Assembly: GCF_042944905.1 (NCBI RefSeq)
Contig: NZ_CP168496.1
Span: forward strand, 62,001-126,000
DNA from: Psychrobacillus sp042944905
GTDB taxonomy: Bacteria > Bacillota > Bacilli > Bacillales_A > Planococcaceae
Direction: 5' to 3'
DNA: 64,000 nt
Below, one piece after another: positions 1 to 7,667 of this stretch. The position numbers and the translations under genes are program-made. The notes beneath the pieces are model-generated. The model did no database searches. It worked only from the letters and a program-made list of their open reading frames with translations, and had not been told where the DNA came from. Within the stretch, counting starts at the first letter, position 1, and every line of letters starts with the position of its first letter.

Positions 1-1
1 T

Positions 2-1723
2 GCTTTCGAGCCAGATGGTGAAATGCAACAATCATTTGAAGCGGCTTTCCCATATGAGGAAACAGAAGATCAGCTTCGTTCGATTGAAGAAGTGAAGCGG
101 GATATGGAAAAGTCACGTCCAATGGATCGTCTCATTTGTGGAGATGTAGGATATGGAAAGACAGAGGTCGCGATAAGAGCGGCATTCAAAGCGGTAATGG
201 AAGGAAAACAAGTAGCATTCCTTTGTCCGACAACCATTCTTGCTCAACAGCATTACGAAACTATGCTAGAACGATTTCAAGACTTTCCAATTGAAGTTGG
301 TTTGCTTAGTCGTTTCCGTTCCAAAAAACAGCAAACAGAGACGATTAGTGGCTTAAAAAAGGGAATAGTAGATGTAGTAGTAGGTACACATCGCATATTA
401 TCAAAGGATGTTGTCTACCACGATTTAGGACTTTTGGTTGTCGATGAAGAACAGCGTTTTGGGGTAAAGCATAAAGAAAAAATTAAACAACTGAAAACAA
501 ACGTAGATGTCCTTACGCTAACTGCTACGCCTATTCCTCGGACATTGCATATGTCGATGATAGGTGTAAGAGATTTATCGGTCATTGAGACACCACCCAA
601 AAACCGTTTTCCAGTTCAAACATATGTCATGGAATTTAACGGATCACTTGTCCGAGAGTCGATTGAACGAGAACTAGCAAGGGGAGGACAGGCATTTTAT
701 CTATATAATCGGGTAGAAGACATTACTCGAAAAGTAGATGAAATTCAAATGTTGGTCCCTGGAGCAAGAGTAGGTTTTGCTCATGGTCAGATGCCCGAAA
801 CGGAACTTGAATCGGTCATTATTAGCTTTTTAGAAGGCGAGTATGATGTCCTCGTAACAACGACCATTATTGAAACTGGTATTGATATACCAAACGTAAA
901 TACACTTATCATTCATGATGCAGATAAAATGGGACTATCTCAGCTTTATCAATTACGGGGTCGTGTAGGACGATCAAATCGAGTTGCATATGCCTATTTA
1001 ATGCATCAAAGAGATAAGGTTTTAACAGATGTTGCAGAAAAAAGATTACAAGCAATTAAAGAATTTACGGAGCTTGGATCTGGATTTAAAATCGCAATGC
1101 GCGATCTATCCATTCGAGGAGCAGGAAATCTATTAGGTTCACAGCAACACGGATTCATTGATTCGGTTGGTTTTGATTTATATACACAAATGTTAGAAGA
1201 TGCTATTGAAGAGAAACGAACGGGCATCAAAAAAGAAGACATGCAAGACTTAGAAATTGTTTTATCAACGGATGCCTATATTTCAGACGATTATATACCA
1301 GATGGATATCAAAAAATTCAAATGTATAAACGTGTGAAAGCCATGGAGAAAGAAGAAGAATATTTAGATATCTTAGATGAACTACAAGATCGTTTTGGAG
1401 ATATCCCTCTGGAAGCAGACAAATTATTACGAATTGCTCGCCTGAAAATTTGGGGTAAAGATGTAGGGGTAGAATCTATTAAGGAAATAAACAAGCTTGT
1501 ATCTATTCGTTTTAGTGAAGAGGGCACAAAAAATATAAATGGTGCTTTGATTGTGGAAAAGTCCATGAAGTATGGACGTGCAGTGGGATTCAGTATGGAT
1601 AACGCGAATTTAGTCATTACAATAGATGAAAGAAAAACAGGGAAGTTTAATCCATTTGATATCTTGGAAGAAATAATGAGATTATTGCCTGAAGCAAAAA
1701 AAGAAACGGTAGAAGTGAAATAA
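2..1723 (+). CDS. mfd: Transcription-repair coupling factor Mfd, C-terminal part (5' end outside window)
   Basis: The reading frame is open from the first bases, so this is the 3' part of a longer gene (about 573 residues visible; full Mfd is about 1,150-1,180). Mfd is a cytosolic DNA translocase that removes RNA polymerase stalled at lesions and recruits UvrA. Visible parts are the RecG-like translocase module with Walker A GDVGYGKT (fragment residues ~47-54), a DEEQ Walker B box (~148-151), motif III TATPIPRT, the helicase C lobe with the GRVGRS motif, and the C-terminal TRCF domain. The N-terminal UvrB-like and RNA-polymerase-interaction domains lie upstream of the window. The next gene, spoVT, is the usual neighbour in Bacillus. 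Identification is very secure; only the missing start limits it. Confidence 0.97.
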   Translation, partial: AFEPDGEMQQSFEAAFPYEETEDQLRSIEEVKRDMEKSRPMDRLICGDVGYGKTEVAIRAAFKAVMEGKQVAFLCPTTILAQQHYETMLERFQDFPIEVGLLSRFRSKKQQTETISGLKKGIVDVVVGTHRILSKDVVYHDLGLLVVDEEQRFGVKHKEKIKQLKTNVDVLTLTATPIPRTLHMSMIGVRDLSVIETPPKNRFPVQTYVMEFNGSLVRESIERELARGGQAFYLYNRVEDITRKVDEIQMLVPGARVGFAHGQMPETELESVIISFLEGEYDVLVTTTIIETGIDIPNVNTLIIHDADKMGLSQLYQLRGRVGRSNRVAYAYLMHQRDKVLTDVAEKRLQAIKEFTELGSGFKIAMRDLSIRGAGNLLGSQQHGFIDSVGFDLYTQMLEDAIEEKRTGIKKEDMQDLEIVLSTDAYISDDYIPDGYQKIQMYKRVKAMEKEEEYLDILDELQDRFGDIPLEADKLLRIARLKIWGKDVGVESIKEINKLVSIRFSEEGTKNINGALIVEKSMKYGRAVGFSMDNANLVITIDERKTGKFNPFDILEEIMRLLPEAKKETVEVK

Positions 1724-1728
1724 CATTT

Positions 1729-1759
1729 TGCATATTTTTTGGTAATGTGATGCATACTA
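1729..1759 (+). promoter_or_regulatory. SigG-type promoter of spoVT
   Basis: TGCATA (1729-1734), 18 bp, then CATACTA (1753-1759) closely match the SigG consensus (TGAATA, 17-18 bp, CATACTA). B. subtilis spoVT is known to be SigG-dependent in the forespore. The site lies upstream of the chosen spoVT start and inside any upstream-extended reading frame, which argues against the longer start at 1747. Confidence 0.8.
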
Positions 1760-1809
1760 TGGCAGAAATGAAATTTAATACCCAATCAGTCGAAAGTGAG
1801 GCACATTAC

Positions 1810-2346
1810 ATGAAAGCAACAGGCATCGTACGACGTATTGATGATTTAGGTAGAGTAGTTATTCCAAAAGAAATACGCAGAACGCTTCGAATCCGTGAGG
1901 GAGACCCACTGGAGATTTTTACGGATAGAGAAGGGGAAGTCATATTAAAAAAATATTCTCCTATAAGTCAACTAGGAGATTTTGCAAAAGAATATGCCGA
2001 AACTTTATACGAAACGCTTGGAACGCCAGTATTAATAAGTGATCGTGATGAAATGATTGCAGCGGCCGGATTATCTAAAAAGGATTATTTGAATAGAAGA
2101 CTTAGTCCAGATGTGGAAGAGGTTGTTGGAAAACGAACAATTGTTACGGAAAAACATGAAAATTCAGTGGAATGGGTGCCGGGAGTTTTTGAAACGGTAA
2201 AGTCATATTGCATTGCTCCTATTATCTCATCGGGTGATTCAATTGGAGCGGTATTTATCATTTCGAAAGTCCACTTTATAGGGGAAGCAGAGATGAAAGC
2301 AATCGAAACTGCGGCAAATTTTTTAGCAAAACAAATGGAAAGTTAA
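1810..2346 (+). CDS. spoVT: Stage V sporulation protein T (AbrB-family forespore regulator)
   Basis: This is a forespore transcription factor that modulates SigG-dependent genes. The 178 residues match the usual SpoVT length. Residues ~1-50 form an AbrB/SpoVT swapped-hairpin DNA-binding domain (MKATGIVRRIDDLGRVVIPK start, then EIRRTLRIREGDPLEI), and the remainder is a GAF-like sensory domain. The frame is open upstream to 1747, but ATG 1810 gives the canonical N-terminus, has an AGTGAGG-like ribosome site just before it, and lies downstream of a SigG promoter. A terminator follows. Identification is very secure. Confidence 0.97.
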   Translation: MKATGIVRRIDDLGRVVIPKEIRRTLRIREGDPLEIFTDREGEVILKKYSPISQLGDFAKEYAETLYETLGTPVLISDRDEMIAAAGLSKKDYLNRRLSPDVEEVVGKRTIVTEKHENSVEWVPGVFETVKSYCIAPIISSGDSIGAVFIISKVHFIGEAEMKAIETAANFLAKQMES

Positions 2347-2359
2347 CCCATATTATTAC

Positions 2360-2391
2360 AAAGCCTTTCTCACATAGGGGAAGGCTTTTTT
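2360..2391 (+). terminator. Rho-independent terminator after spoVT
   Basis: AAGCCTT (2361-2367) pairs with AAGGCTT (2381-2387), followed by a run of six T. Confidence 0.8.
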
Positions 2392-2509
2392 GGATGATAA
2401 GAAACTTTATAAAACAGTATTCATAGGGTTTTGTCTTTAGTTACCCAAAACCCTAAGAAATTCAGCAAATAGTTTCTATAAAAATTTAAAGTTTTACAGC
2501 TGTTTTATA

Positions 2510-2614
2510 ATTAATCTCGGGTCAGCAAAAAATTGTCTCGCTTTCGGATGAATTGGTCGCGGGTTTAGTGCAATTGATCTCGCTTTAGGGTAAATTGGTC
2601 TCCAAGTCCCATAA
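2510..2614. repeat. Degenerate 21-bp-period tandem repeat, GGTCTCG sub-family, locus 1
   Basis: Five consecutive 21-bp units begin at 2510, 2531, 2552, 2573 and 2594. Each starts with a version of ATTGGTCTCG followed by 11 more variable bases. The period is exact although the spacer sequence drifts. On the minus strand the core reads as codons for Arg-Asp-Gln, but stop codons interrupt that frame here. The same architecture recurs at 42832-42936. Confidence 0.75.
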
Positions 2615-2709
2615 AGTGTAAAAAAATGCACCTGCTTAAGCTGCTCTTAACTTCTTAAAAGCATTTTGTAATTAGTCTGGAGGACTGAAAGAGTGTCATT
2701 CTAATAAAG

Positions 2710-2773
2710 ACGTGCTCCTGCGCAAGCTCGTCGCAGAAAAGATGTGCTCCTGCGATTACTTGTCTCAGAAAAA
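2710..2773. repeat. Two tandem copies of a 32-bp unit
   Basis: Units 2710-2741 and 2742-2773 share the opening TGTGCTCCTGCG-like segment (first copy CGTGCTCCTGCG) and the closing CTCAGAAAA/CGCAGAAAA segment. The middle is diverged. Each unit can fold locally through CTGCG/CGCAG-type pairing in the first copy. Function unknown. Confidence 0.6.
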
Positions 2774-2858
2774 ATGTCATGTCGTGGCAGACATAGGCGA
2801 TTACGCTTTTATTGATGTATAATGGATGCATTGAACTGAATGGAAGAAGGATTTGCGA

Positions 2859-4469
2859 ATGAGTAATGAATGGAATATGAAAACTTATATGAAAGGTGCT
2901 GCAATGTTGACAGTTTCCGCTATTATTGTAAAGCTGCTCAGCGCTATTTACCGTGTGCCTTTTCAAAACTTAGTTGGAGATGAAGGTTTTTATATTTACC
3001 AACAAGTTTATCCATTCATTGGAATAATCACGACATGGACATCTTTTGGTTTTGCAGTTGCTTTATCTAAAATCTTATCTGAATATAAATCGTCCGGTAA
3101 AGCGCATGCGCTACCTAGAATTTTGCAAATAGCTTTTGTTTATATTGGAATGATATCTATTGCATTTTTTTTATTATTATATTTGGGTTCAGATTTCTTA
3201 GCAAAAACGATGGGAGATGAACAGTTAGCTAGTCTATTAAAAGCAGGCTCCTATGTTATTTTGTTAATGCCGTTGCTAGCTGTTTTAAAAGGAGAATTTC
3301 AAGCAGGTGGTCGCATGGGACCAGTAGCCTATGCGCAAGTTGTAGAGCAAGTCGTTCGAGTATCCGTCATATTGTTAGGTACATGGATGGTCGTATCTAA
3401 TGGTTTAGATTTATATAAGGCTGGAAGTATGGCGATGTATGGTGCAGTAGCTGGGGAATCGGTTGGGGTAATCTTTCTTTCTTTTATTTATTGGAGAGGG
3501 TTTGAACGCCCTCCAGTAAACCAGATAAACCAATTCGTTCCGATATGGCCTATTTTAAAAGATTTGACGATAATCAGTATAAGTGCAAGTATAAGTGCGC
3601 TTTTATTTTTACTCTTTCAGTTGGTTGATTCATTTACGGTTTTTCAACTATTAGTTGAAAATGGTATGGGAAAACTACAAGCGATGGAGAAAAAAGGTAT
3701 TTATGATAGAGGGCAACCACTAGTTCAATTAGGAATTGTGATTGCTTCCACATTGTCTTTAGCTATTGTACCGTTAGTTGCACATCGAATGAATAAAGAA
3801 AAAGGAAGAACGGCTATTCCGTTCATGCAACTTACATTTAGAATTGCTTTCACGTTTGGAATAGCGGCAGCATTGGGGCTCATTGTAGTACTACCATACG
3901 TAAATGAAATGTTATTTCAAACAAAAGAAGAATCAATTACGTTAATGGTATTTTCTTTTCAGATTGTATGGATGTCTTTAATCCTCACGTTGATGGCGAT
4001 GCTTCAAGGAATTGGAAAAGTAAAAATACCTACATTGTTTTTACTTATTGGCGTATGCAGTAAATGGCTACTAAATGGTATGCTTATACCATCTTATGGT
4101 GTATTGGGAGCAGCAACATCCGGTAATATTAGTTTAGCTATTGTATTTTTATGTATGCTTTTCTATTTTAAAAAGAACTGGAATATTCCATTTGCATCTT
4201 TTGCGTTTTATAAAGGGATTGTGATTGCTTCGCTCACGATGATTGTTTGCGTAACGGCGTATGAATGGTTAGCGGATAACGTCTTATTTGAAAGTTTAAC
4301 AAGCCGAATCCGGTCCCTATTCATCTCTTTCAGTGCTGTAACACTAGGAGGGTTTGTTTTCCTCATAATAATTGCAAAAAGACGCGTTATTGGAGAGAAA
4401 GAGTGGTTTTTATTGCCGTTTGGAAAAAGAATGGCTATTTTTCAATTGTGGTTGAATAAAGAAAAATAA
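2859..4469 (+). CDS. yabM: Polysaccharide-biosynthesis/MOP-superfamily flippase (SpoVB-like, YabM)
   Basis: A multi-pass membrane protein of the MVF/PST (MurJ/SpoVB-like) branch of the MOP flippase superfamily, 536 residues, with about 14 predicted hydrophobic segments. These proteins move lipid-linked saccharide precursors across the membrane; the substrate of YabM itself is not established. ATG 2859 is preferred over TTG 2853 because AGAAGG (2845-2850) lies 8 bp from 2859 but only 2 bp from 2853. The gene sits between spoVT and mazG as in B. subtilis, only 12 bp before mazG, so the two are probably cotranscribed. The family is secure; the exact role is inferred. Confidence 0.9.
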   Translation: MSNEWNMKTYMKGAAMLTVSAIIVKLLSAIYRVPFQNLVGDEGFYIYQQVYPFIGIITTWTSFGFAVALSKILSEYKSSGKAHALPRILQIAFVYIGMISIAFFLLLYLGSDFLAKTMGDEQLASLLKAGSYVILLMPLLAVLKGEFQAGGRMGPVAYAQVVEQVVRVSVILLGTWMVVSNGLDLYKAGSMAMYGAVAGESVGVIFLSFIYWRGFERPPVNQINQFVPIWPILKDLTIISISASISALLFLLFQLVDSFTVFQLLVENGMGKLQAMEKKGIYDRGQPLVQLGIVIASTLSLAIVPLVAHRMNKEKGRTAIPFMQLTFRIAFTFGIAAALGLIVVLPYVNEMLFQTKEESITLMVFSFQIVWMSLILTLMAMLQGIGKVKIPTLFLLIGVCSKWLLNGMLIPSYGVLGAATSGNISLAIVFLCMLFYFKKNWNIPFASFAFYKGIVIASLTMIVCVTAYEWLADNVLFESLTSRIRSLFISFSAVTLGGFVFLIIIAKRRVIGEKEWFLLPFGKRMAIFQLWLNKEK

Positions 4470-4481
4470 GGTTGTGAGCAG

Positions 4482-5939
4482 ATGAATGAAATTACAATAA
4501 TTGGACTTGGAGCGAGTGATTTAGATCAGTTACCTCTAGGGATATATAAAAAACTAAAAGCAGCTGAGCATCTGTATGTTCGGACGGAGCAGCATTCAGT
4601 TTTACAGGAATTAAAAAAAGAAGGTCTAACTTGGACAAGTTTTGATGCAATATATGAGAAAAATGAACAATTTGAAGGGGTTTATGAGGAAATTGTCGAA
4701 ACACTTCTTCAGCTAGCAAATGAATATTCCATTATGTATGCAGTGCCTGGACATCCGTTAGTAGCAGAACAAACCGTGCAGTTATTAATCGAAGCGGAAC
4801 AACAAGGGAAAGTGAAGATTCATATCGAGGGTGGGCAAAGCTTTTTGGATCCCATTTTTGGAGCACTGCGAATAGACCCTATTGAAGGGTTCCAATTGCT
4901 AGATGGAACAAGCTTGAAACGGGACACTATTCAAATGAATTCGCATGTACTAATAGGGCAAGTGTATGATGCGTTTAGTGCCTCTGAAGTAAAACTAACG
5001 CTCATGGAAAAGTATCCAGATGAATATGAAGTAACGATTGTAACTGCGGCTGGTTCTACAAAGGAAAAGTTAACGAAGGTGCCACTATTCGAGCTAGATC
5101 GAGTAATGGAATTAGATAATTTAACTACTTTATATGTTCCACCGATACGTGAACAAGAAGATCGGTTGAAGGAGTGGCAAACACTACGTCAGATTGTGGC
5201 TGATTTAAGGGGTCCTAATGGTTGTCCGTGGGATCAAGAACAAACACATTCAACTCTGAAGAAATTCGCGGTAGAAGAAGTGTATGAACTATTACAGGCG
5301 ATTGATGAAGAAGATGATCATCATATTGTCGAAGAGCTCGGTGACGTACTTTTACAAGTATTTTTACATGCGCAAATAGGGGAAGATAACGGCTACTTTA
5401 GTCTAGAGGATATACTTCAATCAGTTTCAGATAAGATGATTCGTAGGCATCCTCATGTCTTTGGAGATGTTATTGCGAATGATTCAGAAGAAGTGCTTCG
5501 TAATTGGCAACAAATCAAATCAGAAGAGAAGAAAGAAGCCATAGGGTCACTATTGGACGGAGAAATGCGATCGGATTCTTCCTTGCTTACATCTTTTAAT
5601 TATCAAAAAAAAGTCGCTAAAGTCGGTTTTGATTGGCCTGATGTGACTGGTGCTTGGGAGAAATTTGAGGAAGAGCTGGATGAATGGAAAATAGAGTTGA
5701 AAGATGGCACGAGTGACGCGCAAGTGGACGAACTAGGAGATGTGTTATTTACAATTGTCAATTTGGCGCGTTTTTATGGTTTATCTCCAGAACAAGCGAT
5801 AATTCAAGCAAATGAAAAGTTTAAAAGAAGATTTCAATTCATTGAGTCAAGTGTGAAAAAAGGTAAAGGCGACTTTTCACTTTATCATTTAGATGAGCTT
5901 GACGATTTTTGGAAAGAAGCAAAGAAATTAGAGAGGTAG
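4482..5939 (+). CDS. mazG: Tetrapyrrole methylase-domain / MazG nucleotide pyrophosphohydrolase fusion (YabN)
   Basis: A 485-residue two-part protein. Residues ~1-220 form a tetrapyrrole (corrin/porphyrin) methylase-type domain (N-terminal IIGLGASDLDQLP). Residues ~245-480 hold tandem MazG modules with the acidic metal-binding motifs EELGDVLLQVFLHAQ and DELGDVLFTIVNLAR and the GCPWDQEQTH entry motif. MazG hydrolyses (d)NTPs to monophosphates plus pyrophosphate as a housecleaning enzyme. The fusion and size match B. subtilis YabN. It starts 12 bp after yabM and ends 7 bp before rqcP, so it is in an operon. The methylase half has no proven reaction. Confidence 0.94.
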   Translation: MNEITIIGLGASDLDQLPLGIYKKLKAAEHLYVRTEQHSVLQELKKEGLTWTSFDAIYEKNEQFEGVYEEIVETLLQLANEYSIMYAVPGHPLVAEQTVQLLIEAEQQGKVKIHIEGGQSFLDPIFGALRIDPIEGFQLLDGTSLKRDTIQMNSHVLIGQVYDAFSASEVKLTLMEKYPDEYEVTIVTAAGSTKEKLTKVPLFELDRVMELDNLTTLYVPPIREQEDRLKEWQTLRQIVADLRGPNGCPWDQEQTHSTLKKFAVEEVYELLQAIDEEDDHHIVEELGDVLLQVFLHAQIGEDNGYFSLEDILQSVSDKMIRRHPHVFGDVIANDSEEVLRNWQQIKSEEKKEAIGSLLDGEMRSDSSLLTSFNYQKKVAKVGFDWPDVTGAWEKFEEELDEWKIELKDGTSDAQVDELGDVLFTIVNLARFYGLSPEQAIIQANEKFKRRFQFIESSVKKGKGDFSLYHLDELDDFWKEAKKLER

Positions 5940-5946
5940 GGATATT

Positions 5947-6237
5947 ATGAGATTAGATAAATATTTAAAAGTATCACGGCTGATAAAACGTAGAACGCTT
6001 GCCAAAGAAGTGGCAGATCAGGGGAGAATAACGATTAACGGAAAAGTGGCAAAAGCTAGTTCTGATGTGAAGGCTTTAGACGAACTATCCATTCGTTTCG
6101 GACAAAAAGTGGTTACAGCTACCGTTGATACTATTAAGGACTCTGCGAAAAAAGAAGATGCTGCATCCATGTACACAATTATCAAAGAAGAAAGACTAGA
6201 AAAAATAGATCCAGCATTTATGGATGATGAAGATTAA
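5947..6237 (+). CDS. rqcP: RqcP, S4-domain ribosome-associated quality-control factor (YabO)
   Basis: A 96-residue S4 RNA-binding protein (MRLDKYLKVSRLIKRRTLAK opening, then the GRITINGKVAKASSDV turn). In Bacillus, RqcP works with RqcH on obstructed 50S subunits to add C-terminal alanine tails to stalled nascent chains. B. subtilis RqcP is 86 residues; the extra acidic tail here is modest. It follows mazG by 7 bp, which indicates one operon, and ends at a hairpin terminator. Family and context are both strong. Confidence 0.93.
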   Translation: MRLDKYLKVSRLIKRRTLAKEVADQGRITINGKVAKASSDVKALDELSIRFGQKVVTATVDTIKDSAKKEDAASMYTIIKEERLEKIDPAFMDDED

Positions 6238-6238
6238 G

Positions 6239-6270
6239 AAAAAGCATGGCATTTGTCATGCTTTTTTTTT
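6239..6270 (+). terminator. Rho-independent terminator after rqcP
   Basis: AAAAGCATG (to 6248) pairs with CATGCTTTT (from 6257), followed by a long T run. The downstream arm also supplies the -35 region of the next promoter. Confidence 0.85.
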
Positions 6271-6283
6271 ATGTGCATACAAT
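6255..6283 (+). promoter_or_regulatory. SigE-type promoter of yabPQ
   Basis: CATACAAT at 6276-6283 is a perfect SigE -10 element. GTCATGCT at 6255-6262 is a plausible -35 (consensus GTCATATT-like) with 13 bp between. yabP is known to be expressed under SigE in B. subtilis. The promoter overlaps the rqcP terminator hairpin. Confidence 0.75.
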
Positions 6284-6314
6284 ACAAAGATAGGACAAGG
6301 AGAGGAGAGAGTAT

Positions 6315-6617
6315 ATGCAATTTCAAGCAGAAAATCAAACAATTACCATTCCATCGGGGGATCACTTGATTTCACTAAGAAATCGAAAAAGAATGGATTT
6401 AACTTCGGTAAAGTCCATTGAACGATTTGATCAAACAGAATTTTATGTAAGAACATCCCAAGGAATCCTTCACATTAAAGGAGAAGAATTAAAGATTGTT
6501 CATTTAGACGTAGATAAAGGCCTCCTTACATTAGAAGGAATCGTTCGAGTAATGCAATACGACGAGGAGCAGCAGGCTGACGGAGCAAGAGGATTACTTC
6601 ATAAACTGTTCGGATGA
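6315..6617 (+). CDS. yabP: Sporulation protein YabP
   Basis: A 100-residue protein of the YabP/YqfC family, needed in the mother cell for spore formation. Family hallmarks are a short beta-rich chain with HLISLRNRKRMDLTSVKSIERFD and a LHIKGEELKIVHLDVD segment. ATG 6315 is preceded by GGAGAGGAGAG. It overlaps yabQ by 4 bp (ATGA), so translation is probably coupled, and a SigE promoter lies upstream. The molecular function of the family is not known. Confidence 0.92.
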   Translation: MQFQAENQTITIPSGDHLISLRNRKRMDLTSVKSIERFDQTEFYVRTSQGILHIKGEELKIVHLDVDKGLLTLEGIVRVMQYDEEQQADGARGLLHKLFG

Positions 6618-7111
6618 CACTCTCTCTCCAATTTGTTAGCTTATTATTGTTGATGGTGAGTGGAATTCTAATTGGGGCAATCATTGAAGGGACGCGCTTT
6701 CTAACAGGAAGTTTTTCAAAGCGTTCCTTTATTTTTAAATATCGAATAGGTATTGAAGTAATTATCTGGATATCACTTGGTTTAGGAACCTTTTTCTTGC
6801 TGTATGAAGTACGGGACGGGATATGGAGAGTTTATGATCCTTTGGCGCAATTATTAGGTATTCTTTTATACGAAAAGTTATTTCAGCCCGCATTTCAATT
6901 GACGGGAAGGATCTTTTTGCGTTTAATCGTTAAGCCTATATGGTTTATACTACACGCATTTATAACAGTTATAGGTAAAATTATTAGTTTAATCTTCCTG
7001 TTAATATTAGCCATTATTAAACCATTTCGTTATATATATATAAAAACACTGCATTTGGCCCTTCAGAAAAAACCAAACTTCCGTTATAATAAAAAGTACA
7101 CGAAAAATTGA
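6614..7111 (+). CDS. yabQ: Spore cortex biosynthesis protein YabQ
   Basis: A membrane protein of 165 residues with hydrophobic segments near residues 5-25, 45-65, 75-90 and 110-140 and a basic tail. In B. subtilis, YabQ sits in membranes around the forespore and is required for the cortex. The ATG overlaps the yabP stop by 4 bp. The next gene is divIC, as in B. subtilis. It is identified mainly by position, size and membrane pattern together with the family-like N-terminus. Confidence 0.88.
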   Translation: MTLSLQFVSLLLLMVSGILIGAIIEGTRFLTGSFSKRSFIFKYRIGIEVIIWISLGLGTFFLLYEVRDGIWRVYDPLAQLLGILLYEKLFQPAFQLTGRIFLRLIVKPIWFILHAFITVIGKIISLIFLLILAIIKPFRYIYIKTLHLALQKKPNFRYNKKYTKN

Positions 7112-7135
7112 AACAGTTTGACGGGAGAGGGCGAA

Positions 7136-7531
7136 GTGGGAGAAAATCAAAGGAAAGCACCTTTTGAGAAACAACTTGCATCAATTAATACTGATTACGT
7201 TCGCTCGATTGAACGTCAAGAAAACCGTAAACAGGCCAAAAGAATTCGTTTATTCAGACGCTTATCTATATTTGGGGTTGTGTCCGTTGTAATTATTGGT
7301 ATTTTAATTTCCACATTGATAAATAGCAATAATGCTTTAGAAGAAAAAAGAAAGAAAAAAGAACAAGTTACAGAAGACCTTGCAAAAGTACAAGAAGAGC
7401 AAGAATTGTTGAAACTTCAAATTTCCAAATTAAATGATGATGAGTACATTGGCAAATTATTGAGAAGAGATTACTTTCTGTCAGAAGAAGGAGAAATTAT
7501 TTTTGCTTTGCCTGATAGCAATGAAAAATAA
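7136..7531 (+). CDS. divIC: Cell-division protein DivIC (FtsB family)
   Basis: A bitopic septal protein of 131 residues: cytoplasmic basic N-terminus (1-42), one membrane segment (43-62), then an extracellular coiled coil (~65-100) and the short domain YIGKLLRRDYFLSEEGEIIF. DivIC/FtsB binds FtsL and DivIB in the divisome. GTG 7136 is chosen because GGAGAGG (7124-7130) sits 5 bp upstream; an in-frame TTG at 7118 has no ribosome site. It is followed by a terminator whose loop contains the next promoter's -35. Secure. Confidence 0.93.
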   Translation: MGENQRKAPFEKQLASINTDYVRSIERQENRKQAKRIRLFRRLSIFGVVSVVIIGILISTLINSNNALEEKRKKKEQVTEDLAKVQEEQELLKLQISKLNDDEYIGKLLRRDYFLSEEGEIIFALPDSNEK

Positions 7532-7547
7532 GATAAAATAACGTTTC

Positions 7548-7579
7548 AAAAGAGTAGTCTTATTGACACTCTTTTTTTG
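7548..7579 (+). terminator. Terminator after divIC (contains -35 box of yabR promoter)
   Basis: AAAGAGT (7549-7555) pairs with ACTCTTT (7568-7574), followed by T residues. The 12-base loop holds TTGAC. Confidence 0.65.
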
Positions 7580-7590
7580 TTGGCTATAAT
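7563..7590 (+). promoter_or_regulatory. SigA promoter of yabR
   Basis: TTGACA (7563-7568), 16 bp, TATAAT (7585-7590): two perfect hexamers. The -35 lies in the loop and downstream arm of the divIC terminator. Confidence 0.85.
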
Positions 7591-7667
7591 AAAGGTAGGG
7601 TCTGTATGAAAAAATCGTATATACTCGTTATAGAGTCGCTTAAATTTTAAGGAGGAGCATTTTTTTT

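Larger units (their letters stand above)
2392..2858 (+). other. Intergenic region spoVT-yabM with two kinds of short tandem repeat
   Basis: About 470 bp with no convincing gene. It holds a five-unit array with a 21-bp period (2510-2614) and two tandem copies of a 32-bp unit (2710-2741 and 2742-2773). A TATAAT hexamer at 2818-2823 could be the -10 box for the next gene, but no good -35 is visible. Minus-strand open frames here lack ribosome sites. Confidence 0.6.

Noticed and set aside
1318..1785. 155-codon minus-strand frame opposite the mfd tail
   Set aside because: Shadow of mfd on the other strand, no ribosome site and no recognisable family.
2393..2800. CRISPR array
   Set aside because: The repeats are 21-bp and 32-bp tandem units without unique spacers, are too degenerate, and no cas genes are present.
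6224..6421. Alternative 65-codon frame between rqcP and yabP
   Set aside because: It starts inside rqcP, runs through the terminator and is out of frame with yabP.
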